The notes: generated from the sequence alone by a model not told the origin. A stretch of 64,000 nt of DNA from Hyperoplus lanceolatus (GCA_026929865.2 CM049409.1:15467452-15531451); one strand, 5' to 3'; positions 47,045-60,900 are shown, counted from the stretch's first letter. Program-made: numbers and translations.

Positions 47045-47791
47045 CAGGGGCGTAGCACCAAATTCTTGGCCCCTATACAAGAAGTCCTGATGGGCCCCAT
47101 GAGAGGCGGTCTTACAATGCAACACATATAAGTGACTGGCCCCTCTCTGAGCTAGATAACCCCACAATATTTCTATTGATGAATGACCAAATTGATACTT
47201 GTACTTAACCACAACCCCTGGTCTAATGCCTTCTATAATAACCATACACACATAACAGTGCTTCTCACAGGAATTTGGGAGAATGTGGTGGGGACCCTGG
47301 ACCTTCTAGGGGATTCCGGGGGAATGCTTCCCCGCAAGAAACATTTGAAACTTTTAAAGTAAAATTCATCATTCTGGTGCAGTTTGAGAAGAAAACTAAG
47401 GCTAAATCAACTATGTCCAATGTGACATATTCAGTAATATTTTCTGTAATAATTTGGAGACACAGAATTACCAGAAAGCAGAAACAAAAAATCTTTAACA
47501 TCTTTAAAAAATCCAGTCAGCTTCGGGATTTTTAATATTAATCCCTTATCCCGAAGCTCAGTCTCTCTTTGAAGTCTTTTTTTTAATGGCTCAATATAGG
47601 CCCCTGATCTTTGTAGCCTTGAACAATGTTATTTAATAAATAACAAAAATGTACTGGCTCATGATAGGCCCCTGATCTCTGTATGTCCCCCCCCCCCCCA
47701 TAAGAAGGTTTAAAAAAAAAGGATGATGGGCCCCCCTCTGCCTTGGGCCCTGCAAGCCTGTCTAACTTACACCCGCAGTCCAACGGCCCTG
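47045..47791. mobile_element. hAT element
   Basis: The ends CAGGGGCGTAGCACC and the complement of CAGGGCCGTTGGACT are flanked by CTTGTATG (47037-47044) and GTTGTATG (47792-47799), an 8-bp duplication with one mismatch. 'ggcccc' runs near both ends are typical of this fish hAT group. It is non-coding. Confidence 0.82.
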
Positions 47792-47799
47792 GTTGTATG

Positions 47800-49080
47800 C
47801 AGCCTACTTTAGTCATAACACATAATTACTTGTCTCCATGGCTTCCAAATGTTGTCTTTTTTATAGCTTTATAAAAAAAGAATGAGCTTCGAAACTCCTA
47901 AGATAATGTTGCATATCAAAGACCAAATACTCCATTGCTTTTGACAATTTGACCTTCTTTTATAGCTTGAAATGAATGAGGCATTTCCTGCACAGTGCCT
48001 TTGCGAGCAATAAAACAGCTAAATGAGCAACCATTTTAATGAGAAACTAGGTAGAACGTTCATTGACAGGTACGTTAAGGCAGCGTATGTCAATATATCA
48101 TTCATTTTACACTAAGTCCTCGCTGAAATGTAAGTTTTCCAAGTGTATTAAAGCGTTTATGCTTTTCACAACAAACATGGCGAATAGATTTCCTGTGAAA
48201 ATACAAGACAAAGAGGTGCTAAATTCAGTGAAGGGTGATGGTTGAGGAAAGACGGAAACATATGTTTTTTATACTGATTTGAAAAGGTTATGTATTCCTC
48301 GTTGATATAGATAGAAACATGACTAAATATCTAAATTCCTAAAATTTAGCTTCTGCAAAATTATGCACCATCATCAGTAAAATGTAATTGTAAAACAAAA
48401 CTAACAAAACAAAAAACGTCTATCATTTTGGAAATAAGGTAGCTATTTGATAATATAGTATATAATATTATAATATTTGATAATTTCAGGTAGCATGGGT
48501 AAAATGTTACATACATATGCTGTGAGGCGAGGGAATCGGGAAGCAGACAGACCTGGGAGGGTTATGGAGAGATATGACGATGATGTTAAGGGTGACATGC
48601 AAGATGAGAGGGAGGAGCTGTGTGTTTAAACAATTTTAAAAAGACATGGGTCTGGAACGGAGCAAAATGGTGTGAAATGATACAAGTGTGAGAGGCGCCA
48701 AAAGTGACAGCAGTCACACACTGAGAAGGTTTATTGAAGCATCCAGCTGCACTCCTGCTAGATGGAAATGAAGCCTCATTCATCTTGTTCTGAAAATGGA
48801 ATAGACAACATGGTAAATGGAGTATATAAAGTAAATTGGACATTGAGTTGCCTGGAATTGTTTAAAATAAAACAGTTGTTGTTGAAGCCTGTCAATCCAT
48901 CAGATTGCCACAGTCACATGGTAGTCCTTTTCCCATTTGATTGGTTGCTAAACCATATCAAAAAAGGAAAAAACACTGTACTTGACATGTGGGGACAATG
49001 TCCAAATACAATAAAACAATCTCATTGGGCACTTTAAAACTTAATTAGAAGAAGTAAGCACAATGGGATCTTCTTGGGTT

Positions 49081-49115
<35 letters not shown>

Positions 49116-49162
49116 TCTTTACTTGTTTGGATGAACTGCTGTCCTTTCAGTTCAGTTACAAT
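47800..49162. other. Gene-free stretch with a poly-T tract
   Basis: A T-run of about 33 lies at 49082-49114. No gene or transposon ends were recognised. Confidence 0.5.
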
Positions 49163-49166
49163 ATAT

Positions 49167-50755
49167 CAGTGATTCTTGAGAAGTGGGACAAAACAAAGTG
49201 CAATGTTGAAAAAATAAAAACCCTATGTTTACATATACTAAGCTACTAAGCTAAGCTTTGACACAACCTCCCAGCTTGTGTCCTTTTTATCAAAATGGGC
49301 TTTTTACCTTGCCATTCCTTATTTTGTGTCAACACCGTCAGACACCAAAAACACAAATACATGTTTCCTCAATTTATGCTAGACCCATGAGATGTATAGT
49401 GATCACAAATATTCACCACGACTCACATAGGCCACAACAAATATTTTCAAAATGTATATCAATACACATTTTTATATCAATTTTCCTCTATGTTCTTCAG
49501 TTGAACTGTGTAATAGAATTGTTACTTTAAAATTAACAGCAATCAAGATGTGTTTCAAATTTCCAAACACATTCTCATGTTAGGTGACAGGTTAGATTTT
49601 CACATATGACCAACCATTTCTCAACAACTATGAAATATCATTATGCAATATTATCAAAAGAATATAAATCTGAAGGAGTTGACACATATCTGACAGAGTT
49701 GACAAGTATATCTTATGGATTTGACATATATGACGGTGGTGACAAAAACCCAGATGTAGTCATTTTAACCATCAATAATCAATAACAGTGATTTTATAAC
49801 AGCATATTATTGGTTGAATGTTAAATCAAGATTCACATTACAGTCTTTCAATCAGACTTGCTCCAACAGACTCACACCAAATTGCAAATTTTTTATATCA
49901 TCCTGTACTTTTTTAAGAATCATCCATGACAAAAGAAGATTGTGAGAGTTTCCATAAATACAGTACTAGAAAAAATTAAACCCTATTTTTATATTCAATA
50001 TAATTATAATAACTTGAAAACCACCCAAATGTGATGCATTCACATTGAATGTCAACTCCGTCATTGGCCTGTCACCACCGTCAGACAGGAAATCTGACAG
50101 AGTTGACATCTGACGATGTTGACAAATTGAACATTTCTTAAACAAAACAAATGGAGTGTATCTAGTAGCCATTGTTTTTTTTCTGTTGATGATAGGGGCT
50201 AGTATGAACTGCTTCAGGAAAATAAAATGATCGAAACATTTCAAATAACTTCTTCAGTAATTGCAAGTCGGTGTTGACCTATCATGGTTGTAACACAGGA
50301 CTTTCAAGATTTGGAATGTAAAATATACGCCCTACCAACTGAGCTAAGGGTGCCCCCGATTTTATTACATTTTAATGGATTGTCTGACGGTGGTGACAAA
50401 AAGTGTCCCACCACTTAGAAACCTTATAAAACATGAATGTGTGTTAGAAAAAAAGTTTATATTGATATGAGAGATAATTTAGTGTTAATTTTGATGAAAA
50501 ATGCTCTTTTTAATCATTAAAGTACATTTTTATTAGGTTTTATTGCATATGAAGGATTGAACCCTTCTCTGTGGACACCCTGTTTTGGATGTCGTGACAA
50601 GATAACAAGTGTCATATATTTGACATAATGATAAAATTAAATTTAAGGGGATAATTGTGCTCCAGACATCTACAATTTTAAATATTTTAACTTTTAAACA
50701 TATCAGCAGTTAATATTGGAAGACGGCCTTTTGTCCCGCTTCTCAATAATTACTG
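49167..50755. mobile_element. Unclassified TIR element rich in a TCTGACGGTGTTGACA motif
   Basis: The ends CAGTGATTCTTGAGAAGTGG and the complement of CAGTAATTATTGAGAAGCGG are inverted. ATAT lies on both sides (49163-49166 and 50756-50759). The interior has at least nine copies of a 16-bp motif, TCTGAC[AG][AG][AT]G[GT]TGACA, on both strands. No transposase was seen. The ATAT may be a target duplication or part of the terminus. Confidence 0.65.
50288..50353 (-). ncRNA. tRNA-like sequence (fossil, weak)
   Basis: The minus strand reads GCACCCTTAGCTCAGTTGGT followed by AGGGC, which fits an acceptor start plus the A box of a tRNA promoter. The downstream part does not form a clear anticodon arm, and the B box is poor. 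It could be a decayed tRNA or the head of a tRNA-derived SINE trapped in the surrounding element. Confidence 0.25.
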
Positions 50756-50759
50756 ATAT

Positions 50760-52066
<1,307 letters not shown>

Positions 52067-52320
52067 TAAGGCTGTACTCACACTAGGCCCAGTTTCCCCA
52101 TACCGTTCCTAAGCACAGTTTTCCCCCCTCCCCACTCCCCCACTGGCCTGGATTCACACTGCTCCTACAGATCCAGGCACGACTGCTTTTTTTAATGTCA
52201 GCATGCCTTAAAATGTGCTGGTTTAGGATTCAAAACGTATTTGTATCTGATTGCTTTTGAATAATTCCATCAAAATTGCAACAAACCTTCCACTTCCACA
52301 TCAGACCAAGTGAACACTAA

Positions 52321-53304
52321 GGGTCTATTCACACATGCCGTGTTTAGTTCGGTTGAAACGAACTCAGATGCACTTCTGCCTTCAGTGCGCATCTTTCAGG
52401 CAGGTGTGAATTCAGCAATCGCACTCGGGGGCGGACCAAACAAACGCTCCGAGACCCAGCTGAAGAGGTAGTCTCGGTGCGTTTCCGAACACACTCTGCT
52501 GCAGTTCGTTTGTGGTGTGAATTTGTCCGGACTCAATCCGACCCAAATGCAGGAGGCACAGTGCCTTTTCTTTCTTAATAAATAGCCGTCAGCTTCACAT
52601 TATGGGAAAGTGTTGTTATCGCCATTATTAGGACGATACGTTGTGGTTTGACCGGGAGCCCAGAACAATATATTACATTTGATCGAGAGGACGCGTAAAC
52701 ATGCTGAATGTGTTCAGCGATCAGATGAAGGAGAGGGGAGCGTCTCTCCACAGTGCCAACAGGTTCATGCTGCGCAAGAAGTGTGTGTTTTTATTTTGCT
52801 TTCCATGTACGGGACCGTCAATAGGCTAATATCCCCGTGTCAGTTTGGAGCTGAACTGCGCCGACCCAGCTGATACACAGCTTAATCAGCTGAGTGTCAG
52901 CTTGAGCCTATTCTTCTCGCGTGACGTGTGTCCAGCACCAAAAATACAGTAAAAATTATGTTTCACATTGTAGGCTACAAGCCACATAACATGGCATTGA
53001 CATAGGGCTACATATTATAACCATATGAAACAACAATAATTTGATGTTTTTCCTCTTTATTTATAGGCTAGATGTAGGCCATTTTATTATTTTTAACCCC
53101 ATATTATATCAATGATATATATTTCGCAGTTTTAACTTCGTGCTTCCTGTTTCTCTCCACCCCAGAATGTCTGTCCAATGAATGAATGACCTCAGATCAC
53201 GTGTGGTTTTGCTTCATAATGCTGGTTCACTTGCAAAAGGGGCAATATGAAAGTGGACCACACCAAACAAAAAAAATCAAAACTCTATTTGGTCTGGACC
53301 ACCC
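52321..53304 (-). mobile_element. Harbinger-like element B1
   Basis: It starts GGGTCTATTCACACATGCCG after TAA (52318-52320) and ends GGTCTGGACCACCC before TAA (53305-53307). It is the reverse complement of B2. Relative to B2 it has lost about 40 bp just inside the right terminus. It is non-coding; 'gggacgga'-type transposase motifs were not found. Confidence 0.72.
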
Positions 53305-53307
53305 TAA

Positions 53308-54115
53308 GGGTGTATTCACACAAGGAACGTCCGCTAGTTCACTTGCTTTGGTCCAGACCAAATAGAATTTAGATTTATTTTGTTTGGTGTGGTCCACTTT
53401 CATATTGCCCCTTTTGCAAGTGAACCAGCATTACGAAGCAAAACCACACGTGATCTGAGGTCATTCATTCATTGGACAGACATTCTGGGGTGGAGAGAAG
53501 CAGGAAGCACAAAGTGAACACTGCGAAATATAGAATTGATATAATATAGGGTTGAAAATAATAAATAAATAGGCATCTAGCCTATAAATAAAAAAGATAA
53601 ACACATTATTGTTGTTTCATATAATATGTAGGCCTATGTCATTGCCACGTTATGTGGCTTGTAGCCTACCATGTGAAACATAATTGTTACTGTACTTTTG
53701 CTGCTGGATACGCAGCTCGCGAGAAGAATAGACACACAGCTGATTTAGCTGTACAGCTGAGCTGGGTGTCAGTTCGGCACAGCACAGCTCCTAACTGACA
53801 CGGGGGATAGTATCAACGGGTGGCTCCTTCATCTGATCGCTGAACACATCAGCATGTTTACGCGTCACTATTAAATGTAATATATTCGCTTGGGGCTCCC
53901 TGTCAAACCATAACTATCTTCCTAACAATGGCGACAACACTGTCCCATAATGTGAAGCTGACGGCGATGTATTAAAAAAGTTAAGAAAGAAAAGGCACAG
54001 TGCTTCCTGCAATTGGGTCGGATAGAGTCCGGCCGAATTCACACCACAAACGAACTGCAGCAGAGTGCGCTTTGAAGGGCATCGAGACCACCTCTTCAGC
54101 TGGGTCTCGTTGCGC
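53308..54115 (+). mobile_element. Harbinger-like element B2, right end truncated
   Basis: It starts GGGTGTATTCACACAAGGAA directly after the TAA that ends B1, and runs as an inverted copy of B1 until 'cttcagctgggtctcg'. The last 130 bp or so present in B1 are missing. It is non-coding. Confidence 0.68.
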
Positions 54116-54462
54116 ACATGGATGTATTGAGTGGCGGGGAACAGTCTCAAATTGACGTCAGGATTGCGGTTTCATTAGCATCTGTTCTTCTCTGTTTTAG
54201 GGCCTACAAAGTGTATCGGCTTGAGTACGGAACAGAGCACTTACACTGTTCAAACACAATAGACTTTAGGGGGCAAACATACTTGGGCAGGGTGCAGATG
54301 GCCTAGTGTGAGTGGCCCTAATTGTAATCTGATATGTATACTTATTTCAGTAAATGTGACCGATTACAGTTTACTTTTTTTTGTCATTATCAGATGCATA
54401 ATTCTGCTATATTTACTTAATCCCTCATGAGACTCAATGAGTCATTAATTTCATATTTTTTT

Positions 54463-55191
54463 TTATTTAGCGAATGCAAAGTCCTTTAGCCAAGCAGTTG
54501 CCTCTTGCTCTGCTGTATGAAGGGTGACAAGTCCTCCTTTAAGTTTGTGTAGAGGGCAAGCTTCAATTATGTGATGCATTGTTTTCAGCTCTCCACAAGC
54601 ACACTGTGGGGTTGGGCTGCTGCCCCATTTGTGAAGGCTGGCCAAGCAGGGGCCATGTCCAATCTGTTCAATGTCGTCCACTGCTTCCTTGGGAGATTGG
54701 TGCCAGGGACCGGTAGGGTGGGGTCTGACACCAGATGTTGATTTGGAACGTCGTTGGACTCCCATTCCTTTTTCTAAACTGATTGGATGGTGTGATCAGC
54801 TGGTGGTGGGTTCTTCCAAATTGGACATATAGATGGAAGTCGAGCAGCGGGTGGGTTGAAAATGTCCATGTGAATTGGAAGGTGAGGGGAGTCTTTTGTC
54901 TTTCGGAGCATCCTTTGAGTGAGGACTACTCGCCAAATGTGTGGAGGAGCTATGTTGGCTAGGACAGGGAGCCAGGGGAGTGGTGGTTGAGCGGATTGTT
55001 CCTGCAATGGTCCTCATCCAAGAGTTCAATTGGGTGTCCACATGGTGTGTATGGGATGACCTGGACCAAACAGGGGCACAGTATTCCACTGCAGAAAATG
55101 CAAGGGCTAGTGCTGAAGTACGCAGAGTGGGGGCTGCTGCCCCCCACTTTGAGTGAGCAAGCTTATTGAGGAGATTGTTTCTGGACTTCAC
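54463..55191 (-). pseudogene. LINE RT thumb and C-terminal region
   Basis: Three overlapping frames together cover RT thumb and C-terminal coding: KSRNNLLNKLAHSKWGAAAP at the start, LPWLPVLANIAPPHIWR in a second frame, and IGHGPCLASLHKWGSSPTPQ followed by CACGELKTMHHIIEACP and a stop in the third. The pattern CxC-x-HII-x-CP resembles the C-terminal zinc-binding segment of several LINE clades. Frame shifts separate the three parts. Confidence 0.78.
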
Positions 55192-55293
55192 CTTAGGTGC
55201 TGTCCTTTTGATGTGTTCTTTGAAGGATAGGGTCCATTTTAAGGGTCACTCTGAGGTAGGTTGGAGTGGGGGCATACTTCAGTTTGGTCCTGC

Positions 55294-55827
55294 TCAGATA
55301 GTTGTTGGGTTCACTTGTGGCTTCTGCAATGTTGAGGTGGAACACACTGGAGACCGTTTTTCTGGGATTGTTTTTAGGCGCCAGGTTTTGCAGTATTCTT
55401 GCAGTTTAGCAATGTCTTCATTGAGCACCGCTTCTAATGAACCAACATCTGGTGATTGGAAGGTCAAACAGATGTCATCTGCATAGATGAATTTGCAGGA
55501 TTTGGTGGTGGGAAGGTCATTTGTGTAGAGGTCATGTATGAGCGCAAGATAATTTTTTGACGCCCAGTCTGACAGTGCCTCCCCATCATGATCCACTGCT
55601 GGGTAACCCCAGTCAGGGTGATGGCTGTTGAAGTCTCCCCCGTATATGGCAGGGTGGGGTAGGGTAGGTAGGACTTGCAGATCCAAGTTGGCACTTGGTG
55701 GCTTGTACACATTGGCGATGTTGAAACCACCAATGGTTATGGTGTCCGAGAAATTTGCTGTGGTCAGGTGACATGCTTCAGCTATCTCAGCCATTGATGG
55801 TGTAGCGGCCCGCTTCCTCTGAACCAA
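55294..55827 (-). pseudogene. LINE endonuclease-RT frame with an internal deletion
   Basis: The 177-codon frame holds the second half of the endonuclease domain, including NVYKPPSANLDL, YGGDFNSHHPDWGY and DHDGEALSDWASKNYLALIH. It passes without a stop into DLYTNDLPTTKSCKFIYADD, the palm of the reverse transcriptase. The several hundred residues that normally separate these blocks are missing, so an in-frame deletion has fused them. It is an inactive copy. Confidence 0.82.
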
Positions 55828-56012
55828 CGTGAGTCTCTTGGGAGGCAGATGGCGTCGATGGAGTGTTGGTGGGCCAGGACTTCAATGAGGTGTCGCTTGG
55901 CTGCAGAGAGGCCTTCAACGTTCAGTTGTAGTATTAAGAGAGCAGGTCCAACTGCTAGGTGCTCTTGAGGCTTGGGACAGTGACTAGGATTCTTTGACTT
56001 GGCTCTCAGGCG

Positions 56013-57629
56013 CAGGCCCGGATTAAGAGGAAAGATTACACTAGGCATACCGCATTTTTTCGGGCCCCCTCCAAACGGATACTTCACGATTTAGTGACAA
56101 AACTACATACATTTGAACTGCCACAAGAGTATTATGCTCATTCATTTGTTTAAGAGTTGCGCGTTTGTAAACGGGAGTAAAGAGAAACGTAACCGTGTGC
56201 GACTTCACGTCTGTTTGTGAGCGCACTGCAGGAGCACTTCTGTAAAGTGCGTGCAGAGTCCAGTGTGCAAGGACGGATTAACATGACCACGGGCCCTGGA
56301 CACAAACCAGCCATGGACCCCTACCAACACGCAAATACACGCACTAGCACACCGTGCAATCCACAATCACACACATTATAATGCAGCGCACAGCCTAGAG
56401 AGAGAAAGAGAGAGATAGAGCAAAATACAATTCTATAAAGTCTCTCTGGTGCTGCGCAAGAGAAAGATAGTCTTTGTGCCGGAGCCTACTAGACAGTTAG
56501 ATTAGGGCAGAGACACCGACGATGCGAGCGCGCTCTAAGCGCGCGAGCAGATTCTTTTTGCCTTTGTAAGATCTCTGCGCCTGCTTTTTCGCCCACCCTT
56601 GCCCCCATAGACATTATAAAGCGATTCACCTGGTGAAACCTGGCGTGGAACTCTGTGGTGGGTAATGGCGAAATTCACACTGATGAGACATCGCTGGTGT
56701 GAGCCGCCGCACAGAAAAACTCTGGTTTGACGGCTAAAATAATAACCGGGGAGCAGAGCCGGCCCAAGCCTTCATAAGGCCCTAAGCCGAATTTGATTAG
56801 GGCCCCCCTCTCCAATGTTATCGTGGCCAAATGATTGACTATTGTTAAATGTCATTCACACACCCAGTTCATTGCTAGTGCCTCCAATGTCCAGCTTAGT
56901 GAAAATAGAAGCTAGCCGAGATCCTGACTCTCCAAGGGGGGTCCGGGGGTATGCCCCCCTGGGAGATTTTTTGTACCTTTTTAAAGTGAAATGCATGAAT
57001 CTGGTGCACTTTGAGAGGGAATTTAAGAGGCTAAATCTGAGGAATTTTTTGTGAACAAATAATTTGGAGATACTGGCTCAAATGAAGTAGAATTAAAAGC
57101 TATTGAAGAAAGACATATGGATTTTCCATAAAAATATTAATATAGAAAAAATATAATACAGTGTCCTCTGGGATGGGCTTGGTGCTTTTTTTTTCTTTTA
57201 TGTGACATATTTCTCTGTAATTTAATGAATGCATTTAAATGCAGTGAGAGGAACGTAGCAGAAGAACTCTGTTGTCCAGCTATCTTTTTTTCCACAGATG
57301 AGGCTGAAATAGGCTATAGACTATACACAGTGAATGGGCAACTGAGGGCAGCCCCATTTCCAATTTTTTTAAATAAACTCAATACCGAGTGATAAGTTAA
57401 CCTCGGATGAACTGATTCAATTATTAGGCTATTAACTATCCAGACCAAAACATTGTATTAATTTTTTGTATGATAACTTACATTTGCATAATATGATGTT
57501 AATATCAAACACACATACTAAAAAAAAAAAAAAATATATATATATTTTTTTTTTCCTTCTCACTGGGCCCCCTAGTGGAAATGGGCCCTAGGCACGTGCC
57601 TAGAATGCCTATGCCTAGATCCGGCCCTG
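56013..57629. mobile_element. hAT element, perfect 8-bp target duplication, composite interior
   Basis: The ends CAGGCCCGGATTAAGAGG and 'ctagatccggccctg' are inverted. The 8-bp sequence CTCAGGCG flanks it at 56005-56012 and 57630-57637, inside the LINE leader. Two further hAT-like starts lie inside: CAAGGACGGATTAACATGAC (about 56268) and CAGAGCCGGCCCAAGCC (about 56754). It is non-coding. Confidence 0.88.
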
Positions 57630-57779
57630 CTCAGGCGTCGTCTAGTAGAGTTTAGTCTGCTGGAAGGATCATTGGCTTCCCCAGGCAAGCCTGGGTACTG
57701 ACGGGGGCACGACGAGAACGCTGATCCTTTGTCCCCCATTATTACTTTCATAAAGAAACAGTCACACATATTACACAGC

Positions 57780-57889
57780 TGTTATCCCCCATAGCCTTTT
57801 ACCTTGCATTGCTCTCAGCGTGTTCCCTTATCATCATAAGAGTATGCTTTTACCAGTGTTTTGCTCATAGCACTGTCTCGGGGGTAGTA

Positions 57890-57940
<51 letters not shown>

Positions 57941-60900
57941 GGGTATTCCTTTTACATCTCAACCAGGTTGGCCGACCCCTTGTATAACACTGTGTGCTCC
58001 TGCATTGTGCATTGGTTAAATGCCTGCCTGTTATGGGATTGTACAATTGCCTTCTGGTATCTTTAAAGGAACAACCTTTTATCCAGTTTCTTGTACATGA
58101 CATCATCTTGTTGGCCTCTGTAATCTAATTCACTGTTCTTATCACATTCCTCTCTCTGCAAATTGCACTACTTTCATTCAGAGCTATTTGTTATGACTGA
58201 GAGATTAAAATGCTGACTTATTGTTGTGCTTTCCACATATTCTTTTTCTTTTTAACACTTTTCTTCTCATTCTTTTCCGCCATTACTGCAGTTCCTTGAA
58301 CATCTTCATTACAAGGCTACTGAAAATGATGGCTTGACACTGGGTACTTTGCACATGCCATTTGGTTGAAATCCAGTGGTGCCTTACTGAACCCTTAGAG
58401 TTTGATCACAGGGGCAACCAAACCCCAGACACTGGGAGTGTTAATGGTGTATTCTCACCATGTGAGCTTACAGCGATAAAACTGACATATACACATGTCT
58501 GCACTTGCATTGCAATTCAACAGTGTCGGCTAGAAACCTGAAATGTAAATGTAGGGATCTAAGATCATTACCTGGCACCTTGCATAATATATCACTGTCA
58601 TTGTGGATAACACAGTGGGCTACACAGGGTAAACACCTGCCTCCAGCACATACTGAATAGTGCATCCTCTCCTGTTGAAACCATCATTCATGAATGGTCA
58701 TTTTGCTGATTCACTGAAGGCAGGCGATTCAGCATGAGCTTTATAAAACCTTCCTAGACACCCTTTACTGTCAAAACCTTGACCAAAAGAGTCTATTTTG
58801 CTATTATGGCATCTGAAAAAGAAAACACATGTGTCAAGTGTATGCATGTATTCATACTTGATACAGCAGCATATCTACTATGTAAATGCCTATATTATGG
58901 ACACATAGAGTTGCCATGGAGACATGTTTTAACAAATACAATTAACTGGGGAAGTCTATTCAAGTCTCTTCTATCATTGGGGTCAAAACTCCATGCAGCA
59001 GTAATGATCCAAACTTTGGTCGGAGGCAGCTGTGCCGGGTAAGGTTACAGAAGAGAAGAGTGGTTAAATATCAGAACCACCTCCACAACTTTGGCAGGTG
59101 TTGTGAATGCGGAACACTTTCTCAGCACCAACTGTTAAGGTGCCCATGAACATGGCAGTTAATCTTCAGCTGCTCATTTGCTACCAGTAAAACAATGTAG
59201 CTGCCATATACAGTATAAAGTGGGATATGGAGTGTTGCTGAACATGACCATGCCCACACTTGGTTACCTGTGGCTGGATAAAGATGAATTGTGTTATAAT
59301 TTATAGTGGCTTCTCTGTATGTGCATCCTAGTATAGGAACAGAGATAATATGGTTGCTTGATGTTACTACCAGGTGATCCAAGCATCATACGTATTAATC
59401 TACAGTACATGCAATAAACACTCCATGAATTATTCAGGAAACCTTTTTGTGTCATCAAGTAGTGGCTGTCTTGTGCAGAAATCACTCGAGTACATGCACA
59501 CAGAGATAGGGAGCCACACAGACAGACTCGCAGTGCAAAATACCTATGGGCCCGATGAAATCTAACCAGGCGTGTAATCTGAAGATTTCTACCAGAGGAA
59601 TATTCACTTTTCCATCAGTCTGTTGCTTCATCCCTCTGTTATCTCTATCCCTCCACCGTTTATGCCTCTCTCCTTCTGCTTCCGCTCTTCCAGGAGCAGA
59701 CGCTCTCACTTTCTAAAGTAAACATCACCAGATGGAAATGGACTTGTTCTGTGTGTGTGTGTGTGTGTGTGTGTGACTTTTCTTTCTTATTCTGCAACGT
59801 GCACATCTTTTTTTTCTCTCTCTCTCTCTCCCCTTGGGTTTCCTTCCTAAAAGCAAATATCCCTTTCCAATACAGACACACACAAAGTAACCCACACACA
59901 CTTTAATGGGCCAGAGGGCTCCCATGTGTCCAGTGGGGGAAAGCCAATTGTCCCATCATAGTATTGCTGCTTTATGAAAAATGTATGATAGGATATGATA
60001 TGAAGCAGAACTCAGATCTACACAGTTGTGAATTAATCATTTGGTTTTAAGAGGCACTGGATACTATGTCTGTCCGTGGCCTTTCAAATCTTTTTTATAC
60101 TTGATTTATTTTTCTTTACCTAGATGCTTGAGTGCTATGACTTGGTCGGCATCTCTCTTCTACTCTGCGCCTTCATCCCCTTTTTCAGTTCCGTTTCTCA
60201 CTCTCAAACTCTTTTTAAAACTATGTTTCCCATCATCTCACCTTCTCTCTTCTTTTGTTTGCCCTTTTGTCTTCCACAGCTCATCGGTCTGTCCATCCAG
60301 CACACCTCTCTTTTAAAAGCAGCGGCTATGACTCACTAGACACATGGTCTAATCACCCTGCCCTCTTGGGAGTCTGATTGCCAGCCAGCTTCCAGTTTGA
60401 AATATCATCAATATTTAATTAAGTGATTATCTCTTTGAGGACACAACACAGATAGGGGAAGTAAAGAGGCTTAAAGGTTGGCTGCAGTTCATGGATTATG
60501 TCTGGCCCCAATTGTGGGGTTACTGTTCACCCAACTGACCAAACCAATGTCCAAAAATTGTAAAGATGATGATAATAATTATTGAAACAAATGGGAGGAC
60601 AATGGTACCAGAATGTTTTCAGTGAATTTAGTTTTTAGTTTTATTCTGGGCACAGAAGCAGCTTCCCTATCAACGTATTCCTGTTCACCCTTGAATATCC
60701 GCAAACGCTCCGAGGTCTGCTTAGAAATGCACTCTTAGCAAGTTTTGAAATAAAAATTCCCTAACACTTGGCTAATGTTTATTTGCAATGTAAACAAATG
60801 CATTTCTGTTGGATTTTTGTCAGGCCCCAGAGGTTGATCTATTTCCAAATACCAAAGGAAGACCTTTCTTTACTTTCTCGCTTGTTCCTTTATTTTAGAT

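Larger units (their letters stand above)
52070..54318. mobile_element. PIF/Harbinger-like element, copy A3, holding a B1/B2 pair
   Basis: The ends GGCTGTACTCACACTAGGCC and the complement of GGGCCACTCACACTAGGCCA are flanked by TAA at 52067-52069 and 54319-54321. The left 250 bp match the right part of A1 in the opposite orientation ('ccccctccccactccccc', 'attccacttccacat'). Most of its length is nested insertion, leaving only about 450 bp of its own. Confidence 0.78.
54458..57770 (-). mobile_element. Non-LTR retrotransposon (LINE) remnant, split by a hAT
   Basis: Read on the minus strand, the order is: a leader ('PRQYPGLPGEAND', about 57690), the hAT at 56013-57629, the N-terminus of an apurinic endonuclease domain (LQLNVEGLSAAKRHLIEVLA, about 55930-55870), its GGDFNSHHPDWGY motif (about 55640), reverse transcriptase FIYADDIC (about 55480), the RT thumb region (NNLLNKLAHSKWGA, about 55180-55130) and a C-terminal Cys/His segment (CACG...MHHIIEACP, about 54595-54555). 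The last codon runs into TAAATAAAAAAAAA, so the 3' tail follows the stop at once. It has several frame breaks. The clade is uncertain (I/Jockey-like group). Confidence 0.85.

Noticed and set aside
49082-49114. Poly-T tract considered as a retrotransposon tail on the minus strand
   Set aside because: No retroelement sequence or target duplication next to it; a simple homopolymer is sufficient.
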